Shown here: positions 34,207 through 42,148 of the stretch, one piece after another | Layout of the letters: each line of letters opens with the position of its first letter | How positions within the stretch are numbered: the stretch's first letter is position 1 | NCBI GenBank assembly: GCA_964621615.1 | Contig: CAZUMW010000032.1 | Location: 1 to 56,978, forward strand | Reading direction: 5' to 3' | Source of the DNA: CAZUMW01 sp964621615 | GTDB lineage: Bacteria; Desulfobacterota; WTBG01; CAIYCZ01; CAIRTM01 | DNA length: 56,978 nt | Program-made: the position numbers and the translations under genes | Notes under the pieces: generated by a model | Databases searched by the model: none | Seen by the model: only the letters and a program-made list of their open reading frames with translations | What the model was told of the DNA's origin: nothing

Positions 34207-35619
34207 TTACTGTGCGTTTGACAGGGATGCCTGCTCACCCCGTATATAGTCGATGCAGGATTCCATGCGCATTTTCCGGGATCCTTTCAGCAGGATCACG
34301 TCGTTCGCCGCAGCACATTTGTCGACCCCGGCAGCGGCTTCCGGGGCGCTTCTGCAGACGACAATTCGGCTGCTGTCCATGCCTGCCTGCTCCGCTCCGC
34401 GCTTTGTGTGGCCTGCGAAGGCGCCGACAAGGAATAGCCGGTCGACGTCAAGCCGGGCTGCCTGCAGGCCGAGCTCTTCATGAAAGTGCGCCGATCGTTC
34501 TCCGAGCTCGAGCATATCGCCCAGCACGGCTATTTTTTTGCCGGCAGCCTCTGTTGAGGCCAGCAGGTCAAGGGCGGCCTTCATGGATGCCGGGTTTGCG
34601 TTATAGGCGTCATTGATGATTCGGACGCCGCCCCGGTCCAGTATCTGCATCCGCCCGGAAACGCCGCTGAACGATTCAAGGCCGCGCTTGATATCATCCG
34701 GCCCTATTCCCATGGCCCGGGCTACAGCTGCGGCTGCAAGCGCATTTGAAACAAAATGCTTTCCGGGGCAGGGCAGGAAAACGGGCGTGCGTGCGGTTTC
34801 TGTTTTCAGCTCAAATGCAGTTCCGCTGAATCCTTTGGGCTCTATATTGGCAGCGCTGACGTCGGCCGCGCCCAGCCCGTAGGTTACGATGGAGGCAGCG
34901 GTTTTTCTGCCAAGCGCGCAGACGCGCGGATCGTCGGCGTTCACTACGGCAGTGTCGTTATGCGAAAGATGCTCAAACAGCTCCGCCTTCGCCTCTGCAA
35001 CGTCATCGAGCGTCGGCAGCTCCTCGAGGTGCGCGGGGCATATGTTTGTTATGACCCCGGTCTGCGGTCCGCTGATGGCGGCCAGGCGTCTGATTTCGCC
35101 CTTCCGGTTCATCCCTATTTCGAGCACGGCTGACCGGTGATCCGGCTCAAGAGCGCACAGAGACAGGGGAAGGCCTATAAGGTTGTTGAAATTGCCCGGA
35201 TTTTTCATGCACGGCATAACGTTTTTTATGATGCTCCATGCCATTTCTTTGGTTGTGGTTTTGCCGTTGCTGCCCGTAACGGCTACAATGTGCGCGCTGC
35301 ATCGCCTGCGCCAGAATGCGGCAATGTCGCCAAGGGCATCAAGCGTATCGTCAACCTCAATAAGCAGCCTGTCCGCCGCGTCCGCTACCCCATGCCGGAC
35401 CCGGCTGTTTTTTTGAACCAGGGAGGCTGCGGCGCCGCGCGCAAACGCATCGCCAATGAAGGCATGCCCGTCTGCATGCTCTCCGGCCAGCGGCACAAAG
35501 ATATCCCCCGCTTTAGCGGTTCGGGAATCAATGCTTATGCCCGTTATAATAGCCGGCTGCCGGCTCTGCGGGCAGGAGCCGCGCACTGCGGTGCAGATGT
35601 CTGAAACAGTCAGCTTCAT
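34207..35619 (-). CDS. murF: UDP-MurNAc-tripeptide--D-alanyl-D-alanine ligase
   Basis: A 470-residue ligase that adds the D-Ala-D-Ala made by Ddl. Motifs: GISIDSRTAKAGDIFVPL, P-loop VTGSNGKTTTKEM, GMNRKGEI, NDAYNANPASMKAAL, LGDMLELG and LLKGSRKMRME. GGGGC lies upstream of the ATG. It follows murE by 18 nt. Confidence 0.97.
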   Translation of the reverse strand: MKLTVSDICTAVRGSCPQSRQPAIITGISIDSRTAKAGDIFVPLAGEHADGHAFIGDAFARGAAASLVQKNSRVRHGVADAADRLLIEVDDTLDALGDIAAFWRRRCSAHIVAVTGSNGKTTTKEMAWSIIKNVMPCMKNPGNFNNLIGLPLSLCALEPDHRSAVLEIGMNRKGEIRRLAAISGPQTGVITNICPAHLEELPTLDDVAEAKAELFEHLSHNDTAVVNADDPRVCALGRKTAASIVTYGLGAADVSAANIEPKGFSGTAFELKTETARTPVFLPCPGKHFVSNALAAAAVARAMGIGPDDIKRGLESFSGVSGRMQILDRGGVRIINDAYNANPASMKAALDLLASTEAAGKKIAVLGDMLELGERSAHFHEELGLQAARLDVDRLFLVGAFAGHTKRGAEQAGMDSSRIVVCRSAPEAAAGVDKCAAANDVILLKGSRKMRMESCIDYIRGEQASLSNAQ

Positions 35620-35637
35620 AATGCCCCGGTTTCTTTT

Positions 35638-37146
35638 TTATGCGCACATGCGGATGGCCTCACGCGCCTCGCTCCGGTCGTCAAATCGTGTTCTTCGCGG
35701 GCCGATCTCCTGGTATGCTTCATGCCCCTTGCCCGCGATCAGCACCACATCGCCCCGGCGGGCGGCTTTTATGCCGCTTCGGATGGCGCTGCGCCTGTCG
35801 GAAATAACACAGTACCTGCGCGGGATCACCATGAGCTCTGCAGCATTCTCGGCATATGAGAATCCTTTTTCTTCAACGCCCGGACGGATTTCAGCGATTA
35901 TGCGCTCCGGGCTTTCGCTGCGCGGGTTGTCTGAGGTCAGGATCAGGCTGTGGCTGTATGCTGCGGCAACGCTTCCCATGGCCGGACGCTTCGTGCGGTC
36001 CCTGTCGCCGCCGCAGCCGAATATCGTCATAATGCGTGAAGCCCCCGATTCGTTCAGCGCGCGAAGCACATTTTCCAATGCGTCCGCAGTATGTGCATAA
36101 TCGATAAAAACTTTTATGCCGAGCCCGTTGTCTATACGCTCCATTCTTCCCGGAATGCCGGATACCGCCTCTATGCCTTTTTTGATGCTCTCGGACGGGA
36201 TTCCCAGAAACCAGGCAGCGGCAGCGGCGGCGAGTATGTTGTAGAGATTAAATCCTCCGATCAGCGGCGATAGTATTTCAAACCTGCTGTCGGGGGTGAC
36301 GACGGCGGCCCGGATACCGTCCAGGCTGTGCCGGACCCGATCGGCATGTATATCCCCTGCGGCCCGCCCGAAGCTTACCGCCCTGCAGGGCTGCTCATCA
36401 ATGAGCCTGGCGCCGGCGGGGTCGTCCCGGTTAATGACCGCCGCGACATTTTTTTTGCACGATGCAGGCAGCACGTCCGTGAACAGCCGGGCCTTGGCTT
36501 TATAGTAGTGCTCCATATCGTTGTGGTAGTCGAGATGCTCGGGGCTTAAGTTGGTAAAAATGCAGACATCGAAATGGCAGCAGCCGACGCGGTTCTGGTC
36601 AATGCCGTGGGATGATACTTCCATGACCGCGTGTGTAGTGTGCGCATCCGCCATGGAGCGGAACATTTTTTGAAGGTCAAGCTGGTTCGGCGTCGTGCGT
36701 TCGGCGTCGTGCTGATTGCCTGCGTACCGGTAGGCAATGGTGCTGATCAGCCCCGTTCGCCCGCCCGCCCGGCTGATTATTGATTCCATAATAAAAGCCG
36801 TTGTTGTCTTTCCGTTGGTGCCGGTTATTCCTGCAAGCGTCAGCTCGCGCGTCGGATGGCGGTACAGCTCAGCGGCAAGCAGTGACAGCGCGGCCTGGGT
36901 ATCGGGCACTACCACGGTTGTTGCATCCGGTTTGACATAATGCTTTTGGGTGACAAATATGCGCGCCCCCGCGCGGTAGGCGGCATCGAGATATGCATGG
37001 CCGTCTGCGCGCTGGCCCGTCAGCGCCACGAAAAGCGACCCGGGTCCGCAGCTGTCCGAGTGGACCGCGACAGAAGAAAATGAGACATCTGCGCTGCCGT
37101 GCAGCCCGGTTACGTCAAGCATCGTTATAAGCGGCTGTAGATTCAT
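35638..37146 (-). CDS. murE: UDP-MurNAc-tripeptide synthetase, meso-diaminopimelate type
   Basis: A 502-residue ligase adding the third amino acid of the stem peptide. GITGTNGKTTTAFI is the P-loop, with TTPNQLDLQ and LSPEHLDYHNDM. The substrate motif TSDNPRSESP carries DNPR, typical of enzymes that use meso-diaminopimelate, so the wall should be the Gram-negative DAP type. I use the ATG at 37146, which overlaps the ftsI stop as ATGA, rather than the longer frame from 37191. Confidence 0.97.
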   Translation of the reverse strand: MNLQPLITMLDVTGLHGSADVSFSSVAVHSDSCGPGSLFVALTGQRADGHAYLDAAYRAGARIFVTQKHYVKPDATTVVVPDTQAALSLLAAELYRHPTRELTLAGITGTNGKTTTAFIMESIISRAGGRTGLISTIAYRYAGNQHDAERTTPNQLDLQKMFRSMADAHTTHAVMEVSSHGIDQNRVGCCHFDVCIFTNLSPEHLDYHNDMEHYYKAKARLFTDVLPASCKKNVAAVINRDDPAGARLIDEQPCRAVSFGRAAGDIHADRVRHSLDGIRAAVVTPDSRFEILSPLIGGFNLYNILAAAAAAWFLGIPSESIKKGIEAVSGIPGRMERIDNGLGIKVFIDYAHTADALENVLRALNESGASRIMTIFGCGGDRDRTKRPAMGSVAAAYSHSLILTSDNPRSESPERIIAEIRPGVEEKGFSYAENAAELMVIPRRYCVISDRRSAIRSGIKAARRGDVVLIAGKGHEAYQEIGPRRTRFDDRSEAREAIRMCA

Positions 37147-38909
37147 CCGTGCTGTTTTTTTCCGTTGTCCCTGTTTTTTGTTTCCCGCCACGGCGTCGTG
37201 ATGCTGTGCTGCGGGTCCGGGGCTACATGCAGGTAATTGAGCGCAAAGCGCACAATGCGCCTGAAGACCGGCGCTGCAACAGCTCCCCCATAGTAAACAT
37301 CCTTCGGCTCATCGATAAGGACCACTGTGCAGATGCGGGGGCGCGATGCAGGTGCATACCCGGCAAATGACGCGATCATCTTCTTTTTGGCATAGCCCCT
37401 TTGTGAGCATTGTGTTTTTTGCGATGTTCCGGTTTTGCCGGCCACGCTGTAACCGTCAATAGCGGCTTTCACGCCGGTTCCGTCTTCGGTAACCACGTGC
37501 CGGAGCATTCTGGTGATAGCCTGCGCTGAGCGATCAGATACAATTCGCTGCAGGCAGGCCGGCTTGCTTCGGCACACAACGCCGTCCTTTGAATCGGTGA
37601 TTTTTTTCATTATGTGCGGCTCCATGAGCACCCCACCATTGGCAAGAGCGCAGTATGCGGTTGCAAGCTGAAGAGGGGTGACCGAAATGCCCTGGCCGAA
37701 AGACAGCGTGCTTTGAGTATGCTCGGATATGCGGTAGGGCATGGGCACAAATCCGGGCGCCTCGCCCGGAATGGATATGCCGGTTTCGCGCCCGAACCCG
37801 AATTTTCTGATATATTGATAGAACAGGTTCATTCCAAGGTGCTCGCCGATTTTGCTGGCGCCGATATTGCTTGAATATTTCAGAATGGCCGTTACGTTGA
37901 GCCATCCGTGCGGGTGCGCATCGTGGATGATTTTGTCCGCAACCGGGTACGCGCCGTTTTCACAGAAAAATATATCGTGGGGCTTGATCAGGTTTTCCTG
38001 CAGCGCTGACACAACCAGAAACGGTTTGAACGTCGAGCCCGGCTCAAACACATCGGTGAGGGCGCGGTTGCGCCATTCTGACGGCGTGTACTCTGAGAAG
38101 CGGTTGGGGTCGAACAGGGGAACAACGGCAAGCGCTAGTATCTCCCCCGTCCACGGGTCCATGACAATGGCGATGCCCCCTTTTGCGCCGGTCCGGCTCA
38201 CCGACTCCGCCAGCTCTTTTTCTGCAATGTATTGTATGTTTTTGTCGATTGTCAGCATAAGGTTATGGCCCTGCTGATCCTCAGGCCTGTCAATGCCTTC
38301 CAGGAAAAGCAGGCGGCCGAGCGCATCCCGGTTGACGATCAGCGTGCGCGATACGCCCTGCAGCTCAGCATTGTATCTGAACTCCAGCCCCTCAAGGCCC
38401 TTGTTGTCGACACCCACAAAGCCGAGCACCTGTCCGGCAAGCGTCCCGTTCGGATAGTGCCTTTTTGCCTCTCTGACGAACCGGAGCCCGTCGATGCGGA
38501 GCGCCTTAATCTTTTCAGCGGTTTGGCCGGCGAGCTGCCGCTTGATCCACACAAAGTGTTTGCTGCTGGTCAGTTTTTTGCGAATAAGGTCAAACGGCAT
38601 ATCAAGCAGCGGTGCAAGCGCCCGCGCCGCCCCGTCCGGATTCTGTATCAGATGGGGTCGGGCAAAGAGCGATTCGACCTCAATGCTGACCGCGAGCTCT
38701 TTTCCGTTTCTGTCCACTATGGCGCCGCGGCGCGGCGTCAGAGAGACAGTGCTTTCGTGCTGCTGCTGGATGCGCTTGGCAAGGTGCTTTGCCTGAAATA
38801 TCTGGAGAAAATAGGCCCGTCCCGCTAAGATAGCAAAAAAGATGATAAAGCAGAACCCTACCACCTGCATGTTTTTCCGGATGTCATTTTTTGTCCGATG
38901 CGTTACCAT
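37143..38909 (-). CDS. ftsI: FtsI, septal peptidoglycan transpeptidase (class B PBP)
   Basis: A 588-residue protein: short cytoplasmic N-terminus, one membrane anchor (about 15-31), a pedestal domain and a transpeptidase domain. Active-site motifs are STFK (in EPGSTFKPF), SSN (in KYSSNIGASKI) and KTGTSQ. It cross-links septal peptidoglycan made by FtsW. There is no PASTA domain. It overlaps the ftsL end by 7 nt and murE by 4 nt. Confidence 0.96.
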   Translation of the reverse strand: MVTHRTKNDIRKNMQVVGFCFIIFFAILAGRAYFLQIFQAKHLAKRIQQQHESTVSLTPRRGAIVDRNGKELAVSIEVESLFARPHLIQNPDGAARALAPLLDMPFDLIRKKLTSSKHFVWIKRQLAGQTAEKIKALRIDGLRFVREAKRHYPNGTLAGQVLGFVGVDNKGLEGLEFRYNAELQGVSRTLIVNRDALGRLLFLEGIDRPEDQQGHNLMLTIDKNIQYIAEKELAESVSRTGAKGGIAIVMDPWTGEILALAVVPLFDPNRFSEYTPSEWRNRALTDVFEPGSTFKPFLVVSALQENLIKPHDIFFCENGAYPVADKIIHDAHPHGWLNVTAILKYSSNIGASKIGEHLGMNLFYQYIRKFGFGRETGISIPGEAPGFVPMPYRISEHTQSTLSFGQGISVTPLQLATAYCALANGGVLMEPHIMKKITDSKDGVVCRSKPACLQRIVSDRSAQAITRMLRHVVTEDGTGVKAAIDGYSVAGKTGTSQKTQCSQRGYAKKKMIASFAGYAPASRPRICTVVLIDEPKDVYYGGAVAAPVFRRIVRFALNYLHVAPDPQHSITTPWRETKNRDNGKKQHG

Positions 38910-39253
38910 GATAGTGTGATTACCTGATTCTGTTCGGGCGTTTTCATGTCAAGCGTGCTGACGGCTATGCGCTCAATGCGCGAAGGTGCGCTCAGTGACG
39001 CGTGCTTGATTTTAAGAGACCCGTTTTCCTGCAGAAGCCGGTTATGGGTATCGTGAGCAGCAGATATGCGGTAGCCCAGCTCGAGCACATATATGCGCAC
39101 CCACAGAAAGGCAAATGCGCACAAAAGCAGGGTGACCCCCATGCAGATGAAGCTCAGCGGAAGCGGCTTTTTTTTCCTGCTTTTTCTGCGCACCTGCTGC
39201 CGGGCCAGAAAGTTTGTGTGAATAAACCGCTCTGCCGCTCTGTCTAAACTCAT
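38903..39253 (-). CDS. ftsL: cell division protein FtsL
   Basis: A 116-residue bitopic protein: a basic N-terminus (RQQVRRKSRKKKP), one membrane segment (about 32-53) and a periplasmic coiled-coil-like helix (YRISAAHDTHNRLLQEN). The sequence is too variable for a firm family call, but size, topology and place between rsmH and ftsI are diagnostic. It should form a complex with FtsB and FtsQ. The start overlaps the rsmH stop as ATGA. Confidence 0.88.
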   Translation of the reverse strand: MSLDRAAERFIHTNFLARQQVRRKSRKKKPLPLSFICMGVTLLLCAFAFLWVRIYVLELGYRISAAHDTHNRLLQENGSLKIKHASLSAPSRIERIAVSTLDMKTPEQNQVITLSW

Positions 39254-40185
39254 GACGCTGCCACCTTTTCAGCCGCCCTGAGCTTTGCGCTGCGCGCCCG
39301 GGGATTGCCGGCAATCTCTCCGGGATCGGGCGTCACGGGCTTTTTAGTTATAATGCGCACCAGCGGCTTTTTGCCGCAGCTGCAGACCGGCATGCCTGGC
39401 GGGCAGGTACAGCCCTTGTGCCAGGCGGCAAACCGTTTTTTGACAATGCGGTCTTCAAGAGAATGAAAAGAAATAACACATATTCTGCCGCCCTCAGACA
39501 GCAGCGGCACAGCTTTGTCAAGGCCCTGCTCGAGGGCGCCGAGCTCATCGTTGACCGCTATTCGTAACGCCTGGAATGTGCGGGTCGCCGGATGAATTTT
39601 TTTCGGGTGGTAGCGGGAGGGAATAGCGCGTGCAACAACGTCTGCAAGCTCCGTTGTTGTGTTTAATGGATGTTCGGCTATGCGCTTTTTGATGGCGGAT
39701 GCGATTTTTTTTGCCCATCGCTCTTCGCCGTAATCCTTAAGCATCCTCTGGAGATCATGGGTCGGGACGGTGGCGAGAAGATCTGCCGCGCAGGCTGCGG
39801 TTTCTGTATTCATTCTCATGTCTAGCGGCCCCTCCACGTTAAAGCCGAATCCCCGTGATGGATCCGAGAGCTGCATCGATGACACCCCGAGGTCAAAAAG
39901 GATGCCGTCTATAGACTCTATAGCAGCTTTCTTGAGAATTTGTGTAAGATTGCGAAAATTACCCTGGAGTATCGTTGTCTTGTGTTCAAAGCCTGAAAGC
40001 GTTTCTCCTGCGCGAATAACCGCTTTGCTGTCATGATCGATTCCTATCAGATATTTGATTTCCGGATGCTGTTCAAGAATGTAGCGTGCGTGCCCCCCGT
40101 TGCCGACTGTGGCGTCCACGTAAACGCCCGCCGGCTTGCATCGCAGCAGCTCAACAGATTCCTTCAAAAGGACAGGTGTATGCAT
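39250..40185 (-). CDS. rsmH: 16S rRNA (cytosine-N4)-methyltransferase RsmH
   Basis: A 311-residue SAM-dependent enzyme (MraW) that methylates C1402 of 16S rRNA. HTPVLLKESVE at the start, SAM motif YVDATVGNGGHARYIL, DGILFDLGVSSMQLSDPSRG, and VISFHSLEDRIVK in the C-terminal part. The Cys-rich stretch CTCPPGMPVCSCG is normal for the family. It is the second gene of the operon, 8 nt after mraZ. Confidence 0.97.
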   Translation of the reverse strand: MHTPVLLKESVELLRCKPAGVYVDATVGNGGHARYILEQHPEIKYLIGIDHDSKAVIRAGETLSGFEHKTTILQGNFRNLTQILKKAAIESIDGILFDLGVSSMQLSDPSRGFGFNVEGPLDMRMNTETAACAADLLATVPTHDLQRMLKDYGEERWAKKIASAIKKRIAEHPLNTTTELADVVARAIPSRYHPKKIHPATRTFQALRIAVNDELGALEQGLDKAVPLLSEGGRICVISFHSLEDRIVKKRFAAWHKGCTCPPGMPVCSCGKKPLVRIITKKPVTPDPGEIAGNPRARSAKLRAAEKVAAS

Positions 40186-40193
40186 CGGCCGGA

Positions 40194-40640
40194 TTAAAGT
40201 CCAAGTTCATTGATAACGTCGCTGACCTCTTCGCTGGCTTCAAATTCCTGTCCCATCTTAATATTTTCATAGAACCGCTGGCTGTCCCACAGCTCAAAAT
40301 GGGTTATCTGTCCCGCGACAATGATATTTTTTTCAAGCTTCGCATAGGATTTAAGGCTCGGCGGAATAAGTATGCGCCCCTGCTTGTCCACCGGGCATTC
40401 TATGGCGCTTGAAATAAAGAACCGCTTAAAAGCCCGTACCCGCGGATTTCCCGATGGCAGTTTCTGAACCTTTTCTTCAACCACCAGCCATTCCTCGGTG
40501 GGATACGCAAGCAGCGCGTTGTCGAAATTGGTAATAAAAAGCGTGTTGTCGTATTTTTTCAGAAGCAGCTCGCGGTATTTTGCCGGGAGGACGATGCGTC
40601 CCTTTTGATCGATTGTATGCTCGCTTCTGCCTCTGAACAT
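40194..40640 (-). CDS. mraZ: transcriptional regulator MraZ
   Basis: A 148-residue protein with the two SpoVT/AbrB-like repeats of MraZ: IDQKGRIVLPAKYRELL (about 11-27) and VDKQGRILIPPSLKSYA (about 84-100), each with the DxxGR motif. MraZ rings bind direct repeats in their own promoter and repress the dcw operon. Three such repeats lie just upstream here, so autoregulation is likely. First gene of the operon. Confidence 0.96.
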   Translation of the reverse strand: MFRGRSEHTIDQKGRIVLPAKYRELLLKKYDNTLFITNFDNALLAYPTEEWLVVEEKVQKLPSGNPRVRAFKRFFISSAIECPVDKQGRILIPPSLKSYAKLEKNIIVAGQITHFELWDSQRFYENIKMGQEFEASEEVSDVINELGL

Positions 40641-40660
40641 GGGTGTTCCTCTTGCTTTCT

Positions 40661-40690
40661 CCCACTTTCTTCCACTTTACGCCACTTTTT
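40661..40690 (-). promoter_or_regulatory. MraZ operator: three direct repeats with 10-bp period
   Basis: Read on the minus strand, GTGG boxes occur at 40685, 40675 and 40665, in units GTGGCGTAAA, GTGGAAGAAA and GTGGGAGAAA. The exact 10-bp spacing of G-rich boxes is the known form of MraZ binding sites (TGGGN repeats in E. coli). The array lies between the promoter -10 and the mraZ start, where a bound ring would block transcription or its initiation. Confidence 0.75.
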
Positions 40691-40698
40691 CATGAAAT

Positions 40699-40725
40699 AT
40701 AGTATTTTATGCATCGTTTTGTCAA
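40699..40725 (-). promoter_or_regulatory. sigma-70 promoter of the dcw operon
   Basis: Minus-strand TTGACA (40725-40720) with TACTAT (40704-40699) at 15 nt, or CTATAT at 17 nt. It sits directly upstream of the three MraZ boxes. The predicted leader before mraZ is about 50 nt. Confidence 0.6.
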
Positions 40726-40801
40726 GGAGAAAATTGAAGTTTTTTCAATATGTTCCAACTTTTCCTTCAATACCATATATAGCTGTTTTGTAAACTATAA
40801 C

Positions 40802-40815
40802 CACAATATATTGTG
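40802..40815. promoter_or_regulatory. perfect 14-bp palindrome between divergent mraZ and cysteine synthase genes
   Basis: CACAATATATTGTG is a perfect dyad in the AT-rich spacer (40726-41142). It could be an operator for either gene. The same half-site CACAATAT occurs ahead of the large surface protein. The rest of this ~420-nt spacer holds no gene; I found only weak promoter-like matches for the plus-strand gene. Confidence 0.4.
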
Positions 40816-41142
40816 TTAAATTGCAATATCTATACATAGTTAAACAGACAAATAGATGCAAAAAGCAAAAAAAAATTTTATATTTCGGTAAAAATTTTGT
40901 GATATGGTGAGCGAAACGCACAAGAGCGCATGCCATTGTTTAAGAATGTATCTGAGACATAGTGTCAAACAGGCTAATTTCGCTTGGAATTTTTTTAAAG
41001 CTGAAACATCTGGACATACACTGCTGCCTGTCTAATGCTTGACTTAGCGCTTCAGATGTGACACATGTATATGATACGTTTATTTTTAATAAGGTGCGGT
41101 ATCGGTAAAAGCGAAACCGGCAGTCAAAAAGGCGTGATCAGT

Positions 41143-42105
41143 ATGAAAACATTATCCAAGCTGATAGGGAATACCCGGGTTGTTGAGCTGTCCCATATCG
41201 GGCACAGTATCGGAACGATTTTTCTTAAAATGTCACTTCTCAATCCGAGCGGCAGCATAAAAGACGTTATGGCAGCCTTTATGCTCGCCCAGGCTGAAAA
41301 AAAGAAGCTTATCAAGCCGGGCGGAAAAATCCTTGAAGCCACAACCGGAAACACCGGCATTTCGTTTTCCATGCTTTCCTCGGTGAAGGGATATGAGTTT
41401 ATAGCCGTTATGCCCGAGCATATGAGCATCGAGCGGCGCCAGATGATGCGCGCATTCGGCACGCGGATTGTTCTCACCCCCCGGGAGCTTGATATGCAGG
41501 GCGCCATAGACCGCTTCAACGAGCTCAAGGAGGTATATCCCGATGCATGGCTTCCCGATCAGTTCAGCAATCAGGACAATATAGATGCCCACCGCCGGTT
41601 TACCGGCTCTGAGATACTGAAGCAGGTTCCCGGGGCTATTGACTATATTGTTGCGGGAGTCGGCACCGGAGGTACTCTGATCGGGTCCGCCATGGCCATT
41701 AAGGAAAGGTATCCGGGCTGTAAAGTTGTTGCTGTTGAGCCGCATGAGTCAAGCGTTCTGTCCGGTGGCTCTGCAGGGCTGCACGGGATACAGGGAATCG
41801 GAGAGGGGTTTGTACCGCCGATTATTCAACACAACCGGGATCTCATAGACCAGGTCGTGCCGGTTTCAACAGCACAGTCCATGGATATGTGCAAGCGCCT
41901 TGCTCAGGATGAAGGTATCATGGCAGGGCCGTCGACCGGCGCCAACCTGTTTGCAGCGATCCATGTGCTTGAACAGAACAAAGGTGCACAGGTTGTTACC
42001 ATCGCTCCTGACAGAGGCGAGCGGTACCTTAATCAGGGGCTGTACGGCTGCAGTGCCGTTAAATGCAAAGAGCATCCGGCGTGCTACACGCAGGCGGGTG
42101 AATAG
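41143..42105 (+). CDS. cysteine synthase family protein (CysK/CysM type)
   Basis: A 320-residue beta-family PLP enzyme. The PLP lysine is Lys40 in NPSGSIKDVMA (the usual motif ends KDR). EATTGNTGISF is the substrate loop, GVGTGGTLIG binds phosphate, and GPSTGANL is near the end. It most likely makes cysteine from O-acetylserine and sulfide. CysK, CysM or a related beta-replacement enzyme cannot be told apart. The C-terminus is unusual: CSAVKCKEHPACY carries three Cys (C-x4-C-x5-C). I use the Met at 41143, where homology begins and AAGGCG lies upstream; the frame is open from 41065. Confidence 0.85.
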   Translation: MKTLSKLIGNTRVVELSHIGHSIGTIFLKMSLLNPSGSIKDVMAAFMLAQAEKKKLIKPGGKILEATTGNTGISFSMLSSVKGYEFIAVMPEHMSIERRQMMRAFGTRIVLTPRELDMQGAIDRFNELKEVYPDAWLPDQFSNQDNIDAHRRFTGSEILKQVPGAIDYIVAGVGTGGTLIGSAMAIKERYPGCKVVAVEPHESSVLSGGSAGLHGIQGIGEGFVPPIIQHNRDLIDQVVPVSTAQSMDMCKRLAQDEGIMAGPSTGANLFAAIHVLEQNKGAQVVTIAPDRGERYLNQGLYGCSAVKCKEHPACYTQAGE

Positions 42106-42148
42106 GCGCTAAAGCAGCTGAGCAGAAGCCCGGGAGATACGCACAGCA

